NCBI GenBank assembly: GCA_900555215.1 | Contig: USKR01000072.1 | Span: forward strand, 1 to 6,681 | DNA length: 6,681 bases | Reading direction: 5' to 3' | Source: an uncultured Ruminococcus sp. | Lineage (GTDB): Bacteria > Bacillota > Clostridia > Lachnospirales > Lachnospiraceae | Part shown: positions 1 through 5,598 of the stretch, piece by piece | Numbering within the stretch: the first letter of the stretch is position 1 | Layout: each line of letters opens with the position of its first letter | Made by a program: the position numbers and the translations under genes | The notes under the pieces: model-generated | Seen by the model: only the letters and a program-made list of their open reading frames with translations | Told to the model about the DNA's origin: nothing | Database searches by the model: none

Positions 1-173
1 ATACATTCCTCGGATGGCCGAGGGTAAGTGATCCGCAGCCCGGCGATGTGTGTGTGAATGCAGGTCACTGCGGTATTTACATAGGAAACGGACAGATGAT
101 CCACTGCGCGGATGTAGGAATCGGAGTTATCATCGGACCGGTACAGGCCGGAATGGTATATGTCCGCTATTAA
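1..173 (+). CDS. NlpC/P60 (C40) peptidase, C-terminal end only
   Basis: The 3' end of a gene that begins before the window; the frame starts at base 3 and gives 56 residues to the TAA at 171-173. NlpC/P60 enzymes cut peptide bonds in the peptidoglycan stem peptide outside the membrane. Visible here are the last two catalytic-site positions of the family: the His in GHCGIYIGNG and the His in QMIHCAD. The catalytic Cys lies upstream of the window. The fragment aligns without gaps to residues 312-367 of the complete peptidase gene at 910-2013, with 50 of 56 residues identical, so the two are recent paralogues. A strong terminator follows at 205-245. The N-terminal part, signal peptide and promoter cannot be judged. 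The family call is firm because of the close match to the full copy. Confidence 0.93.
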   Translation, partial: TFLGWPRVSDPQPGDVCVNAGHCGIYIGNGQMIHCADVGIGVIIGPVQAGMVYVRY

Positions 174-204
174 AAACAGGATATTTAAGAAAAAAGATAA
201 ACTT

Positions 205-245
205 AAAACAGGGTTCTGTGCACGAAAGCACAGAACCCTGTTTTT
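205..245. terminator. Bidirectional intrinsic terminator between convergent genes
   Basis: A perfect 17-bp stem (205-221 pairs with 228-244) closes a 6-nt loop, ACGAAA. The stem has a GC-rich core (CAGGGTTCTGTGC) flanked by A's on the left and T's on the right, so either strand ends in a U-rich tract. It lies between the end of the first peptidase gene (+, stop at 173) and the end of the glyoxalase-like gene (-, stop at 284). It can therefore stop transcription from both sides. Confidence 0.93.
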
Positions 246-283
246 ATATCACTGCGGACAAATATAAATTGTCTGCGTGGCGT

Positions 284-652
284 TTATTTTGCGGGAACGA
301 TCTCAAGCCAGTATCCGTCCGGATCTGAGATAAAATAGATTCCCATGCCGGGATTCTCATAGCAGATACAGCCCATTTCTTTGTGTTTCTCATGGGCAGC
401 GTCAAAGTCATCGGTGACGAACGCAAGATGTATCTCGTTGTCCCCGAGGTTATACGGGCGGTCCATATCACGCAGCCATGTAAGCTCAAGCTGGTGAGGA
501 GTCGTGCCGTCACCCAGATAAACCAGCTTAAAGCTGCCGTCATCTGCTTCTTTTGTGCGGGTCACGGTAAGACCGAGCGCTTTTTCATAAAAGTCTAAAG
601 ATTTTTCCAGGTCATAGACATTCAGGTTATTATGGGCGAATGTAAAGTTCAT
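284..652 (-). CDS. VOC-family metalloenzyme, glyoxalase I-like
   Basis: A 122-residue single vicinal-oxygen-chelate protein, close to the usual length of bacterial glyoxalase I. Two beta-alpha-beta-beta-beta modules are readable, at about 4-60 and 72-119. Four residues fall where GloA-type enzymes bind Ni/Zn: H7, E56 (HQLELTW), H75 (NEIHLAF) and E117 (GYWLEIVP), so metal binding looks intact. Known family members isomerise the methylglyoxal-thiol adduct to a lactoyl thioester. Clostridia often lack glutathione, so the thiol or even the reaction may differ here, and I give no gene symbol. The start is set by GGAGG (minus strand, 662-666) 9 nt before the ATG; an out-of-frame ATG lies 5 nt upstream. 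It is a monocistronic gene between two parallel peptidase genes, with its own promoter at 687-715 and a shared terminator. It could also be a non-glyoxalase VOC enzyme or a resistance-type binding protein. Confidence 0.9.
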   Translation of the reverse strand: MNFTFAHNNLNVYDLEKSLDFYEKALGLTVTRTKEADDGSFKLVYLGDGTTPHQLELTWLRDMDRPYNLGDNEIHLAFVTDDFDAAHEKHKEMGCICYENPGMGIYFISDPDGYWLEIVPAK

Positions 653-686
653 ATCATGTTACCTCCGTTGGTTAAATTTTTCTCTC

Positions 687-715
687 AGAATAGCACATAC
701 TCCTTAAAAATACAA
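687..715 (-). promoter_or_regulatory. Sigma-A-like promoter of the VOC gene
   Basis: On the minus strand TTGTAT (710-715) and TATTCT (687-692) are separated by exactly 17 nt. A TG two bases before the -10 (TGC-TATTCT) gives an extended -10. The predicted start is near 680, leaving a short leader of about 28 nt before the ATG at 652. Called by eye from spacing and consensus only. Confidence 0.55.
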
Positions 716-748
716 ATAGAAGCATACGGTTTAAGTTTGAAGAAAGAG

Positions 749-787
749 TTTCCGTATTTATGAATTGTCTGTGAATTATTACGGAAA
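749..787 (+). promoter_or_regulatory. Candidate response-regulator operator upstream of the peptidase gene
   Basis: Two elements overlap here. TGAATT occurs twice (761-766 and 772-777) with a 5-nt gap, an 11-bp period that puts both copies on the same helix face. Around them is an inverted repeat, TTTCCGTA (749-756) and TACGGAAA (780-787). Hexamer-N5-hexamer direct repeats are the usual sites of OmpR/PhoB-family regulators, and WalR boxes (TGTWAH-N5-TGTWAH) control PcsB-type hydrolases in other Firmicutes. The hexamer here differs from the WalR consensus at two positions, so the regulator is unknown. It ends 13 nt before the -35 at 801, a position suited to activation. Confidence 0.35.
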
Positions 788-800
788 TATTAAAAATGCA

Positions 801-829
801 TTGAAATTCCCAACAGGATTTATTATAAT
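801..829 (+). promoter_or_regulatory. Strong sigma-A promoter of the complete peptidase gene
   Basis: TTGAAA (801-806) and a perfect TATAAT (824-829) are separated by 17 nt, close to ideal for the vegetative sigma factor. Transcription should start near 836, giving a leader of about 74 nt before the ATG at 910. The leader contains a weak TCCCT/AGGGA stem (about 861-881) but nothing I recognise as a riboswitch. Confidence 0.82.
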
Positions 830-909
830 TTTTACATATATTGAGAAGGTTATGCAGATATTCCCTGCTATATAAAGGGATGGCTCCTGACAACAAGAAA
901 GGAGAAAAG

Positions 910-2013
910 ATGAGATTAAAAAAGGTACAGAATATATTTTTAGCAGCAGCGCTTATCTGTTCGTTGTCTGTGACTCCGGTATATGCAGATCCCAGCCAGA
1001 GCGAATTGGAAGATCAGAAAGAAGATGCCCAGAGCGAGCTGACAGACCTTCAGTCAGAATTAGATGCGTTGATCACAAAGGCGAGTGAGCTGGAGACGGA
1101 AATGATCAATACGGGGCAGGAGATCACGCAGGCAGAAGCGGATCTTGAGGCGGCAGAGGCGAAAAAAGAAGAACAGTATGAGGCAATGAAGCTCCGCATT
1201 AAATATATGTATGAGTCGGGAAGCGGCACAGCAGCCATGGAGAAAGTACTGACGTCAGGGTCTTTTTCAGATATGCTGTCCCAGGCGGAATATTCCCAGA
1301 AGGTGCATGAGTATGACCGCACACAGCTTCAGGAATATGCTGATACAATAACGCAGATCGAGGAGCTTCAGACTACTCTCGAGACTGAGATGGAAAATCT
1401 TAAGGAGACAGAAGCTGAATATGAATCGCAGCAGGCAGTTCTGACCGAGACGATCAATTCCAAGCAGGATGAAATTTCCAACCTTGATGAGATGATCCAG
1501 GAAGCGGCAAGAAAGGCTGAGGAAGAGCGGAAAGCAGCGGAAGCGGCAGCTCAGACGGCGGCAGATAACAATAATAATACAAATAACAGTACAACCAATA
1601 ACAGCGGGACAACAGGAGGTACAACTACAGGAGGAAGCACAGGAAATAGTGGCGGAGGAGGTTCCGGTTATACAGAGCCATCCTATGACGTAGTGACAGG
1701 AAACGCAATTGTCGACCGTGCATACAGCTGGGTAGGAAAGGCAGAATACAGCATGGGCGCCTGCAGCCCGGGATTGTTTGATTGTTCGGGATTTGTGGCA
1801 TACTGCCTGACAGGACAGTACCAAAGACTGGGTAATACTTTTACATTTTTAGGGTGGCCTCAGGTAAGTGATCCGCAGCCCGGAGATGTGTGTGTAAATG
1901 CACAGCATTGCGGGATTTACATAGGAAACGGTCAGATGATCCACGCAGCAGATTACGGGATCGGCGTGATCATCGGTCCGGTGCAGAGCGGTATGATTTA
2001 TGTCCGCTATTAA
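910..2013 (+). CDS. Secreted coiled-coil NlpC/P60 peptidoglycan hydrolase (PcsB-like layout)
   Basis: A 367-residue exported cell-wall hydrolase. Residues 1-26 form a signal peptide: basic MRLKKVQN, a hydrophobic core, then a VYA|DP cleavage site. Residues about 28-217 are a Glu/Gln/Ala/Lys-rich coiled coil in two long stretches with a Gly/Ser-containing break (YESGSGTAAMEKVL) between them, as in PcsB-type proteins whose coiled coil is controlled by FtsEX. Residues 220-257 are a low-complexity Asn/Thr/Ser/Gly linker. Residues about 260-367 are the C40 peptidase with C292 (DCSGF), H333 (QHCGIYIG) and H345 (MIHAAD), so the catalytic set is complete. The ATG at 910 is chosen because AAAGGAG (898-904) sits 5 nt before it and the signal peptide starts there; an in-frame TTG at 841 would put 23 non-signal residues in front. 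It has its own promoter and terminator, so it is monocistronic. Dependence on FtsEX is inference only. Several extra Cys in the peptidase domain are unusual for an exported protein. Confidence 0.95.
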   Translation: MRLKKVQNIFLAAALICSLSVTPVYADPSQSELEDQKEDAQSELTDLQSELDALITKASELETEMINTGQEITQAEADLEAAEAKKEEQYEAMKLRIKYMYESGSGTAAMEKVLTSGSFSDMLSQAEYSQKVHEYDRTQLQEYADTITQIEELQTTLETEMENLKETEAEYESQQAVLTETINSKQDEISNLDEMIQEAARKAEEERKAAEAAAQTAADNNNNTNNSTTNNSGTTGGTTTGGSTGNSGGGGSGYTEPSYDVVTGNAIVDRAYSWVGKAEYSMGACSPGLFDCSGFVAYCLTGQYQRLGNTFTFLGWPQVSDPQPGDVCVNAQHCGIYIGNGQMIHAADYGIGVIIGPVQSGMIYVRY

Positions 2014-2035
2014 AAAATAAGAAGATGATAAAGAC

Positions 2036-2070
2036 GGCTCCGCAGCCTTTGGGCTGCGGGGTCTTTTCTT
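2036..2070 (+). terminator. Intrinsic terminator of the peptidase gene
   Basis: A GC-rich stem, 2036-2047 pairing with 2052-2063 (12 bp including two G-U pairs; core CCGCAGCC/GGCTGCGG), has a 4-nt loop TTTG and is followed by TTTTCTT. It begins 22 nt after the TAA at 2011-2013. It separates the peptidase gene from the next promoter, whose -35 overlaps the T-tract. Confidence 0.92.
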
Positions 2071-2098
2071 GTCAGATACGGCACCGCTGTGTTAGAAT
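2069..2098 (+). promoter_or_regulatory. Extended -10 promoter of the acetyltransferase-peroxiredoxin gene train
   Basis: TTGTCA (2069-2074) and TAGAAT (2093-2098) are 18 nt apart, and TGT directly before the -10 makes it an extended -10. The start site would be near 2105. This rules out the in-frame GTG at 2089 as the acetyltransferase start and favours the TTG at 2161. Confidence 0.65.
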
Positions 2099-2160
2099 GG
2101 ACAGGAAGTCTGTATGGAAAAACGGCTGTAAGCGGCAGGCGGAAGGGAAGTGGAAACAAT

Positions 2161-2628
2161 TTGAATATCCGGAAATATGAGACCGCGGACTGCAGGGCTC
2201 TCGCAGAGCTTTTCTATGAGACAGTCCATACAGTAAATGCAAAAGATTATACAGAGGAACAATTGTACGCATGGGCTGACGGAGAGGCGGACCTGAAAAA
2301 ATGGGACAGTTCTTTCCGGAAACATCATACTTTTGTAGCCGTTAAAGGCGGACACATTATCGGATTCGGAGATATGGATGACAACGGATACCTCGACAGG
2401 CTTTATGTGCACAAGGATTTTCAGCGCAGAGGGATCGCTTCAGCGCTCTGTGATAAAATGGAGAGGGCGGTCAGGGCACCGCGTTTTACAACGCACGCGT
2501 CCATCACGGCAAAGCCCTTTTTTGAAAGGCGGGGCTACAAAGCGGTAAAGGAACAGCAGGTAGAGCGAAAGGGCGTCCTGCTGACAAATTATGTGATGAT
2601 AAAAGAGAAGGAGGAAGAATCATGTTAG
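2161..2628 (+). CDS. GNAT-family N-acetyltransferase, TTG start
   Basis: A 155-residue enzyme of the GNAT fold, which transfers an acetyl group from acetyl-CoA to an amine; the substrate cannot be read from sequence. The acetyl-CoA-binding motif A is clear at 79-100 (DRLYVHKDFQRRGIASAL), with the pyrophosphate loop Q88-RRGIA-93. Near the C-terminus is the common FFERRGYK motif (120-127). The N-terminus NIRKYETADCRALAELFYE is typical of YafP-like/Acetyltransf_10 proteins, which often begin with MNIR or MIIR. I therefore place the start at the TTG at 2161, preceded by a modest GGAAGTGG site 7 nt upstream. The open frame extends to a GTG at 2089, but that lies upstream of the predicted transcription start and adds 24 residues unlike the family. 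The last 7 nt overlap the peroxiredoxin gene, implying translational coupling. It is the first gene of the train. Confidence 0.9.
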   Translation: MNIRKYETADCRALAELFYETVHTVNAKDYTEEQLYAWADGEADLKKWDSSFRKHHTFVAVKGGHIIGFGDMDDNGYLDRLYVHKDFQRRGIASALCDKMERAVRAPRFTTHASITAKPFFERRGYKAVKEQQVERKGVLLTNYVMIKEKEEESC

Positions 2629-3074
2629 AAATCGGAACAAAGGCTCCGGCATTTGAACTGCCGGATCAGGACGGGAATATGCACACACTGGAGGAATACA
2701 GGGGGAAGAAGGTGATCCTGTATTTTTATCCGAAGGACAATACGCCCGGATGTACTAAACAGGCGTGCGGGTTCGGGGAACTGTATCCCCAGTTCCAGGA
2801 AAAGGGCGCTGTTGTGATCGGTGTGAGCAAGGACAGCGCGGCATCACACAAGAAATTTGAGGAGAAATACGGACTGCCCTTTACCCTGCTTTCAGATCCG
2901 GAGTTAACATGCATCCAGGCGTACGATGTCTGGAAGGAAAAGAACATGTACGGGAAGAAAACCATGGGAGTCGTGCGCACAACATATCTGATCGATGAGG
3001 ACGGCTTGATCGTCAAAGCATTCGGCAAGGTCAAAGCAGCGGATAACCCGGCGCAGATGCTTGGGGAATTGTGA
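2622..3074 (+). CDS. bcp: Thioredoxin-dependent peroxiredoxin, Bcp/PrxQ type
   Basis: A 150-residue cytoplasmic peroxidase that reduces hydrogen peroxide and organic hydroperoxides with electrons from thioredoxin. The active site YPKDNTPGCTKQACGF (36-51) carries the peroxidatic C44 and a resolving Cys at C49, the Cys-X4-Cys spacing of atypical 2-Cys BCP/PrxQ enzymes. T41, P42 and R119 (GVVRTTYLID) complete the usual catalytic set. A further Cys, C97, sits in PELTCIQAYDVW and is not part of the standard mechanism. Length matches the family. The ATG at 2622 has AAGGAGG at 2608-2614 with 7-nt spacing, inside the end of the acetyltransferase gene, so the two are almost certainly co-translated. 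In an anaerobe it is probably an oxygen-stress defence gene (inference). Confidence 0.97.
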   Translation: MLEIGTKAPAFELPDQDGNMHTLEEYRGKKVILYFYPKDNTPGCTKQACGFGELYPQFQEKGAVVIGVSKDSAASHKKFEEKYGLPFTLLSDPELTCIQAYDVWKEKNMYGKKTMGVVRTTYLIDEDGLIVKAFGKVKAADNPAQMLGEL

Positions 3075-3101
3075 TCTGCGGACAGGGCGGAGGGGTGGAA
3101 A

Positions 3102-3917
3102 ATGAAAGCAACAGTTTTAGTAGATAATATCGGTACTGAAGATCTGGCAGGTGAGTGGGGATTAAGCTTTTTTATCGAGTTCAGAGGTAAAAAGGTGCTC
3201 CTGGATGCCGGCGCTGACGGGCTGTTCGCGGAGAATGCCAGCAAGCTCGGAATTTCTCTGAATGAGGCGGATTATGCAGTGCTCTCTCATGCACACTATG
3301 ACCATGCGGATGGAATGGCGGAGTTCTTTGCGCTAAATACAAAGGCAAAGCTTTATCTGAGGGAATCCTGCGGGGAAAACTGCTATAAAGAGGAGGAGAG
3401 CAGATGGAAATATATCGGAATCAGGAAAGGACTTCTCGAACAGTATAAAGACAGGATCGTCCGGGTTTCCGGAGATGTGGAACTTGAAAAAGGGATGTGG
3501 CTGATCCCTCATAAGACCTGCGGGCTTGAAAATGCAGGAATGAGGGAACGCATGTATCTGCGGGATAAGGAGTACTGTACCGTGGATGATTTTTCTCATG
3601 AGCAGAGCCTTGTATTTGACACAGGGGATGGTCTGGCAGTGTTTAACAGCTGTTGCCATGGGGGCGCGGACAATATTATAGCGGAAGTGTCAGATACTTT
3701 TCCGGGCAGGCGTGTCAGGATCATGGCCGGGGGATTTCATCTTTTCAATAAAACGGAAGAGTATGTAAGTGATTTCGCAAAAAAGCTCCGGGATACCGGC
3801 GTAGAGCAGATCTGGACAGGACACTGTACCGGGGGCGATGCTTATCAGATCCTGAAAAAGGAGCTGGGCGGTATGGTGCATCAGCTGAAGGCGGGCGCAG
3901 AGATCAGCCTCGGATGA
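3102..3917 (+). CDS. MBL-fold metallo-hydrolase, COG1237 type
   Basis: A 271-residue metallo-beta-lactamase-fold enzyme. The signature SHAHYDHADG gives metal ligands H63, H65, D67 and H68; further likely ligands are H186 (CCHGGADN), H213 (GGFHLF) and H241 (TGHCTGG). The N-terminal strand-turn VLVDNIGTEDLAGEWGLSFF and the CCHGG, GGFH and GHCTG blocks fit the COG1237 group, which includes archaeal proteins annotated in methanopterin-type biosynthesis. Bacterial members mostly have no known substrate, and I claim none. The start is supported by GGAGGGG (3089-3095) 6 nt before the ATG. It lies 27 nt after bcp, so it is likely in the same transcript. Residues 86-98 hold two Cys (ESCGENCYKEE) in a loop after the metal site. 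Confidence 0.92.
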   Translation: MKATVLVDNIGTEDLAGEWGLSFFIEFRGKKVLLDAGADGLFAENASKLGISLNEADYAVLSHAHYDHADGMAEFFALNTKAKLYLRESCGENCYKEEESRWKYIGIRKGLLEQYKDRIVRVSGDVELEKGMWLIPHKTCGLENAGMRERMYLRDKEYCTVDDFSHEQSLVFDTGDGLAVFNSCCHGGADNIIAEVSDTFPGRRVRIMAGGFHLFNKTEEYVSDFAKKLRDTGVEQIWTGHCTGGDAYQILKKELGGMVHQLKAGAEISLG

Positions 3918-3937
3918 CGAAAAGAGTTCCCTGAAGA

Positions 3938-3960
3938 CGGGGCACTGCAGCAATGTCCCG
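3938..3960 (+). other. Intergenic hairpin without a T-tract
   Basis: CGGGGCA (3938-3944) pairs with TGTCCCG (3954-3960) around a 9-nt loop (7 bp, one G-U). It sits between the MBL gene stop (3917) and the small membrane gene. No U run follows, so it is not a standard terminator; it could be an mRNA-processing or stability element, or chance. Confidence 0.25.
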
Positions 3961-3974
3961 GCAGGCTGAAAGGA

Positions 3975-4169
3975 ATGGTTTTTCTGCCGGTGATGATGTG
4001 GATTCTCTATATCGGTCTTACTGTGCTACAGCATTTTCCACAGATATCTTTCCTGACTGTGTACGGCATAACAGGAAAAAATCTTCCGTCATGGTTTCTG
4101 CCTGTCTTTATAGGCTTGGTATTTGCCGACCTGATCTTTTGGCTGGTTTGTCTAGCGAGAAGGCAGTGA
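3975..4169 (+). CDS. Small two-helix membrane protein, unknown function
   Basis: A 64-residue protein with two clear hydrophobic segments, about 2-20 (VFLPVMMWILYIGLTVLQ) and 40-60 (WFLPVFIGLVFADLIFWLVC), ending in the basic LARRQ. By the positive-inside rule the C-terminus is probably cytoplasmic. I do not recognise the family. The start is uncertain: AAAGGA (3969-3974) abuts the ATG with no spacing, and the reading frame is open back to the TGA of the MBL gene. A CTG at 3966 (giving LKGMVFLP) is a possible non-standard start. An overlapping frame at 3953-4219 begins with ATG but has no membrane or domain pattern and looks like a shadow. The gene lies 57 nt after the MBL gene and 50 nt before the methyltransferase, so it is probably part of the same transcript. 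Confidence 0.65.
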   Translation: MVFLPVMMWILYIGLTVLQHFPQISFLTVYGITGKNLPSWFLPVFIGLVFADLIFWLVCLARRQ

Positions 4170-4219
4170 GAGAGCCTTGGCGGCGAGGGGAAAACTATGA
4201 CCTGAAGGAGAGATGGTAA

Positions 4220-4951
4220 ATGAAGATCGAGTACGATGACGAGCGGTTTTTTCATCAGTATGCCCAGATGTCAAGAAGCCGGGAGGGATTATCTGGGGCG
4301 GGGGAATGGCCCCAGCTTAAGAAGCTGTTCCCGGATGTGCGGGAAAAACGGTTCTTAGATCTGGGCTGCGGATATGGATGGCACTGTATGTATGCCGCCA
4401 GTCTGGGAGCGGAACAAATCCTGGGGATTGATATCAGCGCCCGGATGATCGAGGAAGCAGTAAAGAGGAATAAGAGCGAGAAGATCACATACCGCGTCTG
4501 CGGTCTCGAAGAGTATGATTATCCGGCAGAGAGCTGGGACTGTGTGATCTCAAATCTGACACTGCATTATGTCGCAGACCTGGAGGATGTGTACCGGAAG
4601 GTATACTGTACCCTGAGAGGCGGGGGCACATTTTTGTTTAATATCGAACATCCGGTATATACCTCGGGAGTGGGACAGGACTGGATCAGAGACGGGGAAG
4701 GGAAGACTCTTTACTGGCCTGTGGACGACTACTTTTATCCGGGTGAGAGGAAGACAAAATTCCTTGGGTGTGAAGTTATGAAACAGCACCACACGCTCAC
4801 ACAGATCCTGAACGGCCTGCTGCTGTGCGGATTTGTTCTTGAGGCTGTGGAGGAAGCGTATCCTTCTGAGAAAATGCTGGAACTTCCTGGGATGAAGGAT
4901 GAGATACGGCGTCCTATGATGCTGCTGGTGAAAGCACGGAAGCCGGAGTGA
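4220..4951 (+). CDS. Class I SAM-dependent methyltransferase
   Basis: A 243-residue Rossmann-fold methyltransferase (Methyltransf_11/25-like). Motif I is FLDLGCGYGWH (45-55), the SAM-binding glycine loop. The acidic residue that holds the ribose is D71 in ILGIDIS. Motif IV is WDCVISNLTLHYV (106-118), and RGGGTFLFNIEHP follows as the strand after motif V. The C-terminal third, with WPVDDYF and GERKTKFLG, probably shapes the substrate pocket; similar sequence occurs in many small-molecule methyltransferases of Firmicutes, but the substrate is not known. AAGGAG (4205-4210) stands 9 nt before the ATG. The frame is complete and the catalytic motifs are intact. It is downstream of the small membrane gene on the same strand; the 74-nt gap after it contains no terminator. 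Confidence 0.94.
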   Translation: MKIEYDDERFFHQYAQMSRSREGLSGAGEWPQLKKLFPDVREKRFLDLGCGYGWHCMYAASLGAEQILGIDISARMIEEAVKRNKSEKITYRVCGLEEYDYPAESWDCVISNLTLHYVADLEDVYRKVYCTLRGGGTFLFNIEHPVYTSGVGQDWIRDGEGKTLYWPVDDYFYPGERKTKFLGCEVMKQHHTLTQILNGLLLCGFVLEAVEEAYPSEKMLELPGMKDEIRRPMMLLVKARKPE

Positions 4952-5025
4952 CCGCTGTGTCCCGGGACCATGACAGTGCTTCCGGACAGAAAGTGCGAGA
5001 ATAGACGGAAAGGAATATTTTAACC

Positions 5026-5418
5026 ATGTTTGAAGAAAAAGATTATTATATGAGGATCGTGCATGAGATGGTCCGGATGCTGATCAGGCTGGTGTTTGGC
5101 AAGGATATTGACAGGAATGATGAGGAAGCGGTACCGCTGGAGGTGATGGAACGCTATAGAAAGCTGACCGCCATGGCCGATGACGGGGATATCAACGAAG
5201 CAGAAAATCTGCTCCTGGACGGGCTGGATCAGGGCAGCAGGGCTTATTTTGAACTTGCCCTCATGTTTTATGAGAAGCTCAACGGAAAGACAGATGAATT
5301 CCTTGAGGAACATGATTATTCCAGAGAAGAAGTTCTGGACGGCATAAAATATGTGGTGGATTACTATGGGTATGGAAGCCTGATGGATGCGTTTGTGGAT
5401 GAGAACGCACTGCAATAG
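5026..5418 (+). CDS. Small acidic helical protein, possibly DUF6483
   Basis: A 130-residue, strongly acidic, probably all-alpha cytoplasmic protein. The N-terminus (DYYMRIVHEMVRMLIRLVFG, 6-25) is an amphipathic helix with Met/Ile/Leu/Val on one face. Residues 45-80 resemble a helical-hairpin (TPR-like) unit, and the tail is YVVDYYGYGSLMDAFVDENALQ. The opening resembles the DUF6483 family of Clostridia as I remember it; this is not certain and no function is known. AAAGGA (5009-5014) lies 11 nt before the ATG, slightly long. The TAG stop (5416-5418) is followed in the same frame by 59 further sense codons encoding a zinc-ribbon-like pattern, described separately, so this protein may have a C-terminal extension in relatives. 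Confidence 0.8.
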   Translation: MFEEKDYYMRIVHEMVRMLIRLVFGKDIDRNDEEAVPLEVMERYRKLTAMADDGDINEAENLLLDGLDQGSRAYFELALMFYEKLNGKTDEFLEEHDYSREEVLDGIKYVVDYYGYGSLMDAFVDENALQ

Positions 5419-5598
5419 ACGAAAATACGAAAAAGGATATACTGCCCGAACTGTCTGTCCAGCCTCCATGTGGATATCGAGCTCGGAGACAGGGAGTCAG
5501 ACTGCGGCGTATGCCCGGACCGGGTCCTCAATGTTAAGATCAGGAAAAATCAGCAGATGCCTTATGGACATGGAAACAAGGAAAATGGTACACTGTGA
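5419..5598 (+). CDS. Open frame with a CX2C-X16-CX2C zinc-ribbon pattern and no normal start
   Basis: Directly after the TAG of the preceding gene, and in its frame, 59 sense codons run to TGA (5596-5598). The translation contains YCPNC at 5440-5454 and CGVC at 5503-5514: two Cys pairs separated by 16 residues, a typical metal-binding knuckle pair. The codons look like those of neighbouring genes (GAT ATC GAG CTC, CTG TCC AGC). There is no ATG, GTG or TTG before the first Cys pair; ATA occurs at 5425 and 5437, CTG only at 5455 and GTG at 5470. It may be a micro-gene started at a rare codon, a readthrough tail of the upstream protein, or the remains of a gene whose start was lost (ATA at 5425 would give MRKRIYCPNC if it were ATG). 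Its TGA overlaps a GTG at 5595 that is in frame with the flavodoxin gene. Confidence 0.45.
   Translation, partial: TKIRKRIYCPNCLSSLHVDIELGDRESDCGVCPDRVLNVKIRKNQQMPYGHGNKENGTL

Noticed and set aside
841..909. Upstream in-frame TTG start (841) for the complete peptidase gene
   Set aside because: It would place 23 non-signal residues before an obvious signal peptide, and it has no ribosome site. The ATG at 910 has AAAGGAG at good spacing, and 841 is only about 5 nt past the predicted transcription start.
830..909. Possible riboswitch in the 74-nt leader of the peptidase gene
   Set aside because: Only a weak 5-bp TCCCT/AGGGA stem is seen; the leader is too short and lacks the conserved core of any riboswitch class I know.
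1558..1683. Asn/Thr/Gly-rich repeat-like DNA, considered as a tandem repeat or slippage site
   Set aside because: It is an ordinary low-complexity linker between coiled coil and peptidase domain. The codons vary and there is no fixed repeat unit.
1050..1824. Long minus-strand open frames opposite the coiled coil and linker of the peptidase
   Set aside because: They mirror the repetitive Glu/Ala and Asn/Thr codons of the real gene, are rich in Ser/Cys/Ile with no domain pattern, and have no ribosome site.
3953..4219. 88-residue frame starting MSRQAERNGF across the small membrane gene
   Set aside because: No ribosome site, no recognisable pattern, and it runs out of frame over two clear transmembrane segments of the better candidate.
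4959..4968. Perfect 10-bp palindrome GTCCCGGGAC after the methyltransferase gene
   Set aside because: Several 10-bp palindromes are expected by chance in a window this size. It has no loop or T-tract for a terminator and does not extend further.
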